Below are positions 1 to 7,538 of a DNA stretch of 64,000 nt, one piece after another (the first letter of the stretch is position 1; each line of letters starts with the position of its first letter). This DNA is from Candidatus Eisenbacteria bacterium. GTDB lineage: Bacteria > Eisenbacteria > RBG-16-71-46 > CAIMUX01 > JAHJDP01. The notes below the pieces were generated by a model, which was given only the letters and a program-made list of their open reading frames with translations, was not told the origin of the DNA and searched no databases. Where the stretch lies: the NCBI GenBank assembly GCA_018831195.1, contig JAHJDP010000117.1:26274-90273 (forward strand), written 5' to 3'. A program made the position numbers and the translations under genes.

Positions 1-22
1 TTTCTTTTATACTCCTCAGTAA

Positions 23-991
23 TCATTCTTTCTCGCCGCGCCGGAGATGAACATCAATGCGGGGTGATTCACCCGGCGCAAGGATAATCATTTCAGCTTT
101 ACTCAAGACATCCTCCATCACTTTGCGATACAACTCCACTCGCGTTTGAAGAGGCGCGTCACGGTTTTGTTGCAGGAGAGGTCCAAACCATTGTGCGGCT
201 CCCACCGCCGCTGAAAATCTGTTTTCGGCCTCCACTTCAGCCGCGGCAATCATCTGGGCTGATTCGGCCCGGGCCAGGCTGAGCTTGCGCTCGCGCTGGC
301 TTTCCGCATTATTGATCGACTGGGCTGATTCGGCCCGCGCGTCGCTTACCCGGCGGAAGGCCGCGGCCGCCTCAACCGGGGGATCGACCGATTGTAATGT
401 TACGGCCACAACGGTGATGCCGGTCCCATACTTCTTGAGCCAATCTTGGGTCTTGATGCGGACCTCATTCTGAATCAATGTCTTCCCGGATGTCAGGATA
501 TCGTCAACCTTCATTTTGCTGGCCGTCTCCAGGAGAGCGGTGCGTACCGCTTGCTGCAGCACATCGTCGGGCGACTTCGTTCCGAAGAGATATTCTCTCA
601 GCCCGCTGATGCGGTATTGTACAACAATGTCGGTGTCAATGAGGTTTTCATCGCCGGTTATAAATTCAAGCTTTGAACCCGTATCACCGGCAATCCGAAT
701 TCGATGCACCTCGCCGGTCTTCGCGATTTGGGTTTCATCGACGGGTCTGGGGATACAGAAATGCAGGCCGGGCCCGATGCCCTCGCGTTGGAGGCCGCCG
801 AATCTCTTCAGGACGGCGGCTTCACCGTTCTGAACCGTATAGATCCCGCCGGCGATCCAGATCAGAGCGATGAGAAAGACGCCCAGCAGGGCTAATAGGC
901 CCTTATGGCCGGTCATCCAAAGAGCGCTCCGCCGGATGATGACAGTGCTCGCCGGTTTTGTCCCCGGTCTTTTCGATGTTGGGTCATTCAC
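23..991 (-). CDS. SPFH/Band 7 membrane protein, HflK-like
   Basis: This is a 322-residue SPFH-domain protein. It has a positively charged N-terminus, one membrane segment at about residues 33-52, the SPFH/prohibitin fold at about 55-215, and an Ala/Glu-rich helical tail with repeated 'AESAQ' segments typical of HflK and stomatin oligomers. Known HflK/HflC complexes sit in the membrane and modulate the FtsH protease. The start is GTG: the eight bases GTGAATGA join it to the stop of the upstream HflC-like gene, so the two are translationally coupled. It is the third gene of a leftward operon headed by the permease-SPFH fusion. No FtsH gene is in the window, so an FtsH role is inferred from family only. 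The family call is firm and the HflK subtype is moderate. Confidence 0.85.
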   Translation of the reverse strand: MNDPTSKRPGTKPASTVIIRRSALWMTGHKGLLALLGVFLIALIWIAGGIYTVQNGEAAVLKRFGGLQREGIGPGLHFCIPRPVDETQIAKTGEVHRIRIAGDTGSKLEFITGDENLIDTDIVVQYRISGLREYLFGTKSPDDVLQQAVRTALLETASKMKVDDILTSGKTLIQNEVRIKTQDWLKKYGTGITVVAVTLQSVDPPVEAAAAFRRVSDARAESAQSINNAESQRERKLSLARAESAQMIAAAEVEAENRFSAAVGAAQWFGPLLQQNRDAPLQTRVELYRKVMEDVLSKAEMIILAPGESPRIDVHLRRGEKE

Positions 992-1862
992 CGGTAAGGA
1001 CCTTCATGAGTTTTGAGTCGGATTCGATGAAGATCGTCGTTTCCTCGTCAATGATCTTTTTATAGCTCTCTAGTGTTCTTAAGAAGCGGTAGAACTCCGG
1101 ATCCTCGGCATAGGCCTCGCCCAGAATGCGCAGGGCTTCGGCCTCGCCGGCGCCTCGAATCGAATCGGCCATCGATCGGGCCCGCGCGAGAATGCGTTCG
1201 CGCTCCGTCGTCGCCTCCGCCTTAATCACAAGCGCCGACTCCTCTCCCTCGCTGCGGTACCGCGTGGCGATCCGCGACCGCTCCGCACGCATCCGGCTGA
1301 TAACACTGGATCGGTTCTGATCGGGGAAATTGAATCCATTGATCTGGAAGTCGAGTACTTCGATTCCGAAACCCGCGGAGGTGATCTGGTTCATAGCCTC
1401 GGTGACGCGCCGGCTGATATCCGCGAACTTGACGGATTTGCCCGTCACGTCGAGGAAAGAGTCCATCGGTTCACTTCCAATGGCGGCGCCCAATTCAGAA
1501 ACCGAGATGTCCAGCAGCCGGGCCTCCGCCTCGTCCCGGGTCCGCACTGTTTGTGTATAGCGCAGCGGATCGGCAATGTGCCAGCAAATAAAACTATCGA
1601 TGAGAAGGTTCTTTTTGTCTGCGGTCAACATCTCAATCGGTTCGTTATCAAAAAGAAGGAGCCGGGAGTCGAGCCGTTCAACATCGTCGATCGGCCATGG
1701 CATTTTAACATTCAGTCCCGGCTGGGCCACTTTTGGAAGGGGCCGTCCAAAGCGAGTCACCACGGCGATTTCCGTCTCGTCGATCGCGAACAGCACGGTC
1801 GAAATCCAGCCGAGAAGAAGAACGGCCAAGAGACCCCAGAAGAAAGAACGTCGGGTTTTCAT
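984..1862 (-). CDS. SPFH/Band 7 membrane protein, HflC-like
   Basis: This is a 292-residue HflC-like protein. It has a membrane anchor at about residues 7-26, an SPFH domain with the opening 'ETEIAVVTRFGRPL', and a helical region containing 'RMRAERSRIATRYRSEGEE', characteristic of HflC. The C-terminal part 'FYRFLRTLESYKKII' also matches HflC. A ribosome site GAGAGG lies about 8 bases before the ATG and overlaps the end of the upstream fusion gene. It probably forms a hetero-oligomer with the HflK-like product of the next gene and perhaps with the SPFH half of the upstream fusion. Three SPFH proteins in one operon is unusual, as HflK and HflC normally occur as one pair. Confidence 0.88.
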   Translation of the reverse strand: MKTRRSFFWGLLAVLLLGWISTVLFAIDETEIAVVTRFGRPLPKVAQPGLNVKMPWPIDDVERLDSRLLLFDNEPIEMLTADKKNLLIDSFICWHIADPLRYTQTVRTRDEAEARLLDISVSELGAAIGSEPMDSFLDVTGKSVKFADISRRVTEAMNQITSAGFGIEVLDFQINGFNFPDQNRSSVISRMRAERSRIATRYRSEGEESALVIKAEATTERERILARARSMADSIRGAGEAEALRILGEAYAEDPEFYRFLRTLESYKKIIDEETTIFIESDSKLMKVLTGE

Positions 1863-1874
1863 CTCATTTTCCTC

Positions 1875-4250
1875 TCAGTTCCCGCTGGGAGCCGGCAGGG
1901 TTGCGGGGAGCTTCCACAAAATCACGCCATGCCCTTGTGTGCCCGGGGGGACAATGAATTTCTGGCGCCCCGCCAATACGGACTCGCTCGTTTCAAGCCA
2001 GAGCAGATCTCTCAAAATAGCAGGATGCCGTTGATAAGCCTCAACCTGCGCGATATATCCTATGGCTTTGCCTTTCGCTTCGGCCGTCGCGGCCAGGGAG
2101 ACCGCCTCTACTTCAGCGATTTCCACTTTTGATTGCCCTCGCGCGATGGGGATTTCACGCTCCGTGACGACATAGGCTTCATGAATGAAGGTCTGACGGT
2201 CTTCCCGGGCGCTTGAAACGTCGCGGAAGGCGTGGACCGCTTCCTGAGGCGGATGGATATCGATCAGATGGATGGAGACAATACGGATTCCGGTTTTGAG
2301 ATGGGTTAAATGGGTTTGCAGGTTGTCGCGGATATACAATTCGACGTGGGACCGGTCGCTCGTGAGCAGTGAATCCAGCAAACTGGAACCGATGATCTCG
2401 CGGGCTACGGCCTGAGCGTAAAGATTAACCAGATCCAAGCTTTTATCCAATTCATAAAAATAGTTATAGGGGTCGGAGAGGAAATAATGAACTGAAAAGC
2501 TCATCTCAAACAGGTTTTCGTCGCCGCTCAGATAACTCGCGACGGTTGGATCGGAATTCATCGCGGCCACGGGGCTATGCCAGACATCCGGCGGAGACTG
2601 GCTGCGGAGTTCGCGGCGGTTGGCGATCATCTCAAGATCAGTGCGGTATCCGACGTCGGTCTTTCTGGGATAGTTGACCCGCCAAACATCAATTCCCCCG
2701 AACGGAGCCGGAAGCGCCCAATGGAGTCCGGGGGCGAGATTCTTCCTCGTTACTTTGTTAAAGACCCGGCCGAACCCCATCGAATCCGGCGGAACACTTT
2801 TGAAACCCGTGAGTCCATAGATCAGGATGCCGAGAATGAGGGATCCGCCGATCATGGCGCGGCGGATCGGGATTTTATGGGCGCGGATGGACGCGATCGC
2901 CGATTGTGTTCCCGGATGCTCGCGGATCGAGATGAAGTTCCCCCGCATTTGTGATAGCGGTTCGCGGGCGGCGCCGGCCCAGAGCCGCCAGACAAGAAGC
3001 GCAGCGAGAAGAACAACACACAGAAAATGTAAGAGCGCTGTTAACCCGCCGGCGGGGGGCGCGAGGCTGGCTGAAATTGTTAAACCCGTGACGCGGAGGA
3101 GAGCATCGAGAGCCAAGCCCCAGGCAAGGGTCCCCAGGATGACACTGATGAGATAGATCTTCAGAAAGCGGCGCCCGAAGTGATTCGCCACAACCAGAAT
3201 ACTGACGATACTCACCGCGGGACCGGCCAGAAGCAGCACCAGGGCCGTCCCGGGACTGAATCCGGCCGCGACGAGAGCGGCCGCCACCGGCGTGCTCCCG
3301 GATGAACAGGTATACATGGGGACGGCGATCAGGAGGACGACAATCATTGTGAGGAGCTGTGAACCGGCGCCGCGCTCCGCCAAATCCGCCGGGAATAAAG
3401 CGCCGAGCACACCGGCGAGGAGAAGACCGATGATGAGATAAAAAGCGATATCGTCGAGAGCCCGGGTGAAGGCATACCGCCCGATCGAGTGCAAAATAGC
3501 GGGGAAAGGGACAACCGATTCTTCCGGCTTGGATTTGATGGGCGCTCCGGATGATTTTTGTGGAAATTCCAGGAAGAGCGAGCGGAGCCACCTTTTGAAA
3601 GAGAGCCGGAATTGCCGGAAACCGACAAAATCTTCTGGGTTTTGATCGAGATGAGAAGCCTCATCGATCCGGCATCCGCACTCCGGGGGCTGGGCGGCTG
3701 CGCCGGTATGGGGTGCGCCACCCTCTTCGTCGCTCGTCGAGGCGATCGAGAGGATCCCGGCGAGTGTTCCCGTTAGGAATGAGGCGAGAGGACGGAAGAT
3801 CGCCATGAGGGGGCCCAGCAAACCCCAGGTGAGGATCAGCGCGGCGATATTTGTTTCGGGAGTCGTGATAAGAAAAGAGGCGGTCGCCGGCTCACTGGCT
3901 CCCCGGCGGTGCAGGGCAATGGCGGTCGGGAGAACGCTGCAGCTGCAGAGGGGGAGCGGGATGCCGAGGAGAGCCGCCCTGACGACGGCGGAAAGGCCCG
4001 ATTGACCCATCCATCTCAAAATGCGGCTCGGAGAGAGCAGAATCTGAAGAACTCCTGCCATCAGCAGCCCAAAGAGGATAAAGGGCGCGGCCAGGTAGAA
4101 GAGGTTCCAGGCCTCGGTCAATACAGTGGGAATCCAACTCACATTGCAGTCCTCGACGGCGGTGATACCCCACCCGGTTGGGTGGATTTCCATCAAAGGG
4201 ATCAGGGGAAGTCTAACGCAAATACATATTTTAGAAAGTCCCCTCTTCAA
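1875..4250 (-). CDS. Fusion: SO_0444/ArsP-type metal permease + HflK-like SPFH domain
   Basis: This is a 791-residue two-part protein. Residues ~30-430 form a polytopic permease of the DUF318/ArsP_1 superfamily. Its two half-repeats carry 'GIPLPLCSCSVLPTA' and 'MYTCSSGSTPVAAAL ... LLLAGPAVS', the signatures of the SO_0444 Cu/Zn efflux group. A Cys/His-containing loop (~185-250) separates the halves. After a last hydrophobic segment (~410-430) and a new membrane anchor (~470-490), residues ~490-790 form an HflK-like SPFH domain with 'PPQEAVHAFRDVSSAREDRQ'. The frame is continuous with no stop or frameshift. The TTG start has AGGA 7 bases upstream; an ATG at 4193 is an alternative with no visible ribosome site. 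It heads the SPFH operon and diverges from a metal-uptake ABC operon. Efflux of a divalent metal is inferred from family. Confidence 0.8.
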   Translation of the reverse strand: MKRGLSKICICVRLPLIPLMEIHPTGWGITAVEDCNVSWIPTVLTEAWNLFYLAAPFILFGLLMAGVLQILLSPSRILRWMGQSGLSAVVRAALLGIPLPLCSCSVLPTAIALHRRGASEPATASFLITTPETNIAALILTWGLLGPLMAIFRPLASFLTGTLAGILSIASTSDEEGGAPHTGAAAQPPECGCRIDEASHLDQNPEDFVGFRQFRLSFKRWLRSLFLEFPQKSSGAPIKSKPEESVVPFPAILHSIGRYAFTRALDDIAFYLIIGLLLAGVLGALFPADLAERGAGSQLLTMIVVLLIAVPMYTCSSGSTPVAAALVAAGFSPGTALVLLLAGPAVSIVSILVVANHFGRRFLKIYLISVILGTLAWGLALDALLRVTGLTISASLAPPAGGLTALLHFLCVVLLAALLVWRLWAGAAREPLSQMRGNFISIREHPGTQSAIASIRAHKIPIRRAMIGGSLILGILIYGLTGFKSVPPDSMGFGRVFNKVTRKNLAPGLHWALPAPFGGIDVWRVNYPRKTDVGYRTDLEMIANRRELRSQSPPDVWHSPVAAMNSDPTVASYLSGDENLFEMSFSVHYFLSDPYNYFYELDKSLDLVNLYAQAVAREIIGSSLLDSLLTSDRSHVELYIRDNLQTHLTHLKTGIRIVSIHLIDIHPPQEAVHAFRDVSSAREDRQTFIHEAYVVTEREIPIARGQSKVEIAEVEAVSLAATAEAKGKAIGYIAQVEAYQRHPAILRDLLWLETSESVLAGRQKFIVPPGTQGHGVILWKLPATLPAPSGN

Positions 4251-4371
4251 CCTTTCATCCTAGCCGAGTCTGCAATCCGTCGCTATAGGTACAAATTTTT
4301 ATGACACGGTTTGATTCGGTCCACTAATCTTATGTCGAGTCGCCTTGGTTTGAATGGGGCAGGAGAATATT

Positions 4372-5280
4372 ATGATGTCACAATGGGTCAGGGGCCTCCT
4401 TGGAGGCGCCGTCATCCTTTTTCTTGGGGCTTCGGCCTCGTCAGTGGAAGCATCGGCTGATCCGCTTTCGGTTTTTGTCAGTGTCCTGCCGCTGAAGTCC
4501 TTTGTTGAGAGTGTCGGGGGAGATCGCGTGCAGGTATCCGTCATGGTCGGCCCCGGTCAGAGTCCCGCCACCTATGAACCGACACCGAAGCAGATGTCGC
4601 AGCTGGCGGAATCAAGGCTCTACTTTAGGGTCGGGGTCCCCTTTGAGAATGTTTGGATCGACCGGCTGCAATCGGTCAATCCGCAGATGATGATCATTGA
4701 TCTGAGAAAAGATCTTCCCCTGAGGACCTTTGAGGCGGGCGGCGCCGGCGCTTCGCATGCGGGTCATGATCATGTAGAAGAGCATGACCATGGCTCGTTT
4801 GACCCGCATGTCTGGACAAGCCCGCCGCTGGCAAAGATGATGGCGGAGAGGATTCGGGACACTCTGAGAGAGCTCGACGCCGGGAACAGCGCTCTCTACG
4901 ACGAGGGGTATCGGCGATTTTCCGCGGAGCTGGACAGCCTGGATGCCGATATCCGCCGGGAATTGGCGGATCTCCCCTCCCGTAGATTCATGGTTTTCCA
5001 TCCCTCATGGGGGTATTTCGCCGAAACGTATAACCTTGAGCAGATTCCTATCGAGTATGAGGGGAAGGAGCCTGGCGCAAAGATGTTGGCGCGGGTGATA
5101 CAAATTGGGAAGGAAGAGGGCATCAGAGTCGTTTTTGTACAAGAACAATTCAACGCCTCCATTGCGGAAACGGTGGCCCGGGCGATCGGCGCGCAAGTCG
5201 TCAAGGTGGATCCCCTGGCGCCGGATTACGCGGCGAACCTGAAAAGGACGGCGGCGGCCTTTGCCACAGCCATGAGATAG
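4372..5280 (+). CDS. znuA: Metal ABC transporter solute-binding protein, ZnuA/TroA-like
   Basis: This periplasmic binding protein is the first gene of a znuABC-like operon. It has a signal peptide (hydrophobic 'GLLGGAVILFLGASASS'), the TroA fold, a short His/Asp/Glu loop (HAGHDHVEEHDHG) and metal-ligand motifs 'FDPHVWTSP' and 'VFHPSWGYFA'. The start chosen is the ATG at 4372, preceded by AGGAG at 6 bases; the ATG at 4354 lacks a good site. The usual first His ligand ('P-H-T-Y-E-P') is replaced by Ala here ('SPATYEPTP'), so the coordination sphere differs from classical ZnuA and the metal may not be zinc. Transcribed divergently from the permease-SPFH operon. Confidence 0.85.
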   Translation: MMSQWVRGLLGGAVILFLGASASSVEASADPLSVFVSVLPLKSFVESVGGDRVQVSVMVGPGQSPATYEPTPKQMSQLAESRLYFRVGVPFENVWIDRLQSVNPQMMIIDLRKDLPLRTFEAGGAGASHAGHDHVEEHDHGSFDPHVWTSPPLAKMMAERIRDTLRELDAGNSALYDEGYRRFSAELDSLDADIRRELADLPSRRFMVFHPSWGYFAETYNLEQIPIEYEGKEPGAKMLARVIQIGKEEGIRVVFVQEQFNASIAETVARAIGAQVVKVDPLAPDYAANLKRTAAAFATAMR

Positions 5281-5282
5281 TG

Positions 5283-6032
5283 ATGGAACCGGTCATCGTT
5301 TTTAAGAATCTCTCCTTCTCCTACGGATCGTTCCCGGTGCTCCAGAATATTGATCTCACCATTGAAAGGGGTGAATTTCTCGGTGTCGTCGGGCCCAACG
5401 CCGGCGGTAAGAGCACCCTTCTTAAAATCGCACTGGGGCTTCTTGAGCCCTCGTCCGGCTCCGTAACGGTACTGGGCCGGAGGGCGAGCCAGGGGCGGGA
5501 AGCGATAGGGTACGTTCCGCAGCGCGCCACGGCGGTGCGGGATTTCCCTATTTCAGTCGAAGAAACGGTTCTACTGGGAAGGCTGAGCGCCACGCACCTT
5601 ATCGGCGGATATCGACAGGAGGATCGGGCGGCCGCGGAACTGGCCATGAATGAGGCCCAGATACTCGATATTAGAAGCCGCCCGCTCGGCAACCTTTCCG
5701 GAGGGCAATTTCAAAGGGTTCTGATCGCCCGCGCGCTGGCGGGAGAGCCCAAAATCCTCATGTTTGATGAGCCGACAGCCAATATTGATCCGCATGTTGA
5801 AAAATCGATCTTCGATCTTCTCCGGCAATTGAATGAGCGTATGACGATCATCGTCGTCTCGCATGACATCGGATTCATATCCCAGTATGTGACCCGAGTC
5901 GCCTGTCTGAATAAAACGCTGGTCTGTCATAGAACCTCCGCGCTTACCGGTGAAACGATTGAAAGGATTTACGGATCCGATATACACTTGATAGACCATA
6001 AACACCATCTCGGTCCGGAGCCCCCGTCATGA
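5283..6032 (+). CDS. znuC: Metal ABC transporter ATPase, ZnuC-like
   Basis: This is a 249-residue ABC ATPase that energises uptake by the neighbouring permease. It has Walker A 'GPNAGGKST', a Q-loop 'YVPQRA', the signature 'LSGGQFQRV', Walker B 'ILMFDEPTANID' and the switch His in 'VSHDIGF'. The ATG starts two bases after the stop of the binding-protein gene, and its 3' end overlaps the permease start by ATGA, so the three genes are one transcription unit. It belongs to the Zn/Mn/Fe subgroup (ZnuC/TroB); the exact metal cannot be read from the ATPase. Confidence 0.9.
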   Translation: MEPVIVFKNLSFSYGSFPVLQNIDLTIERGEFLGVVGPNAGGKSTLLKIALGLLEPSSGSVTVLGRRASQGREAIGYVPQRATAVRDFPISVEETVLLGRLSATHLIGGYRQEDRAAAELAMNEAQILDIRSRPLGNLSGGQFQRVLIARALAGEPKILMFDEPTANIDPHVEKSIFDLLRQLNERMTIIVVSHDIGFISQYVTRVACLNKTLVCHRTSALTGETIERIYGSDIHLIDHKHHLGPEPPS

Positions 6033-6868
6033 GTGGTTTCTTTCAAGCCTTAATGAACCAGAGCTTTCTCCAGAATGCCCTTCTGGCCGGGATTCTGGCG
6101 AGTATTGGTTGTGGTGTTGTGGGCACCTACGTTGTCGTTAAGAAGATCGGCTATTTGGCGGGGGGGATCGCCCACGCCGTGCTGGGCGGGATGGGGCTCG
6201 CCATTTTTCTCGGACAACCGCCGATGGCCGGCGCGACGATTGCGGCCCTGGTTGCGGCTCTGATCATCGGCTGGGTCAGCCTTCGATGGAGGCAGCATGA
6301 GGATACCCTGATCGGCGCCCTGTGGGCGGTTGGGATGGCCATCGGTATCATTTTTATCTCCAAAACCCCGGGATATAACGTTGATTTGATGAGTTATCTC
6401 TTCGGCAATATTCTGATGGTCTCGCGACTTGATATCATCATGATGACGATTTTGGATCTCGTAATCATTCTCATCGTCTTTCTCTTTTATAGACTTTTTC
6501 TCGCCGTTTGTTTTGACGACGAGTTTGCCCGCCTCCAAGGTGTTCCGGTGAATCTTTTCTATTTACTTTTACTTTGCCTGACGGCGCTGACGGTTGTCCT
6601 TCTCATCCAAGTTGTCGGGCTTATTCTTGTCATCGCCCTTCTGACCCTCCCCGCCGCCATTGCGGGCCACCATGTCGGATCCCTGGGACGGATGATGGTT
6701 GTCGCTGTCATTCTCGGCGCTCTATTTACAAGCGGCGGCCTGATTCTTTCGTATGAACCGGATCTTCCCGCGGGCGCCTCCATCATTCTCTTGGCGGCGG
6801 GCGGCTATATTCTTTCTTTTTTCGGAAAATACCTGATGACCCGCCGGCGCCGGAAACGGACGAGTTGA
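6029..6868 (+). CDS. znuB: Metal ABC transporter permease, ZnuB-like
   Basis: This is a 279-residue integral membrane protein of the ABC-3 permease family with about eight hydrophobic segments. It contains the family-typical stretch 'YLAGGIAHAVLGGMGLA' near residue 45 and 'FDDEFARLQGVPV' near 160. It forms the channel used by the preceding binding protein and ATPase. Start ATG overlaps the ATPase stop (ATGA). The C-terminus ends in a basic tail (RRRRKR), placing it in the cytoplasm by the positive-inside rule. No metal regulator such as Zur or Fur is adjacent. Confidence 0.9.
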   Translation: MSGFFQALMNQSFLQNALLAGILASIGCGVVGTYVVVKKIGYLAGGIAHAVLGGMGLAIFLGQPPMAGATIAALVAALIIGWVSLRWRQHEDTLIGALWAVGMAIGIIFISKTPGYNVDLMSYLFGNILMVSRLDIIMMTILDLVIILIVFLFYRLFLAVCFDDEFARLQGVPVNLFYLLLLCLTALTVVLLIQVVGLILVIALLTLPAAIAGHHVGSLGRMMVVAVILGALFTSGGLILSYEPDLPAGASIILLAAGGYILSFFGKYLMTRRRRKRTS

Positions 6869-7046
6869 AGGTCGAGGCCGGCTCACCGGCCGCATCAAAC
6901 ATCCGCGCCCCAACGGGCTTGCGAAAGGGATGTCTTTATGGCAAGCTCCGGCGTTGATCAGACTTTTGAAAGATAAGGTCCCCGAAGTTGTGGGATAGGG
7001 GCTCAGGCGCTCTCAATATTCAGTTGCCGCTGTAGAACGGGGATGA

Positions 7047-7346
7047 ATGATGCTCAAGAAAACACCGACACGAAGCGGAAGGGCCTGCAGGGTCACCTTC
7101 ACACTTCCCACCGAGGTTGAAGCGAAAAAGGCCCATTTATGCGGTGATTTCAATGGCTGGGAAAGACCGGGGCGGCCGATGATCCGCCGCAAGGATGGCC
7201 GCTTCTCCACAACATTGACCCTGAAAACCGGCCGCGAGTATAGGTTTCGTTATCTTCTCGATGGAGAAAGGTGGGAAAACGATTGGGTTGCCGACAACTA
7301 TCTCCCGAATCCCTTTGGCGGGGAAGATTCGGTCCTCAAGCTATAA
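7047..7346 (+). CDS. Stand-alone CBM48/isoamylase early-set domain protein
   Basis: This 99-residue protein is almost entirely one CBM48 (AMPK-beta/isoamylase N-terminal) beta-sandwich. It has 'VTFTLP', 'AKKAHLCGDFNGW' and 'REYRFRYLLDGERWENDW', the conserved core that binds alpha-glucans such as glycogen. There is no signal peptide and no catalytic domain. Two consecutive ATG codons occur at 7047 and 7050, and the ribosome site is weak. Related free-standing proteins are common in diverse bacteria and are thought to target glycogen-linked enzymes, but no glycogen gene is nearby, so its role here is open. Confidence 0.8.
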   Translation: MMLKKTPTRSGRACRVTFTLPTEVEAKKAHLCGDFNGWERPGRPMIRRKDGRFSTTLTLKTGREYRFRYLLDGERWENDWVADNYLPNPFGGEDSVLKL

Positions 7347-7420
7347 TTTCCAGCCCTTTCTCTATTTCATGCGGGTGTACACATCAAAGCGGTCCATCCA
7401 TCGTCTCTTCGGCCACAATC

Positions 7421-7429
7421 TGATATAAT
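7421..7429 (+). promoter_or_regulatory. Candidate extended -10 promoter for the phospholipase-D-like gene
   Basis: A perfect TATAAT at 7424-7429 is preceded by TGA, giving an extended -10 element. No convincing -35 box lies 16-18 bases upstream, which fits extended -10 promoters. It would give a leader of roughly 100 bases before the ATG at 7539. This is a sequence match only. Confidence 0.4.
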
Positions 7430-7538
7430 CAAAAAGGGTCGTTCCCGGCACCGTCATTCTCCATCTGTGGTGGGAGAGGTTTCCGACCAGGGCCACATCT
7501 TTGGGCCATGTCAAGGGTCTACTAAGGAGTCAAACACA

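Noticed and set aside
2875..3591. 238-codon frame on the minus strand inside the permease-SPFH gene
   Set aside because: Arg/Ser/Pro-rich translation typical of an alternate frame; the overlapping fusion frame contains well-conserved permease motifs.
6930..6998. 23-codon frame between the metal permease and CBM48 genes
   Set aside because: An AAAGG lies only one base before the ATG, which is too close, and 23 codons cannot be supported without conservation data.
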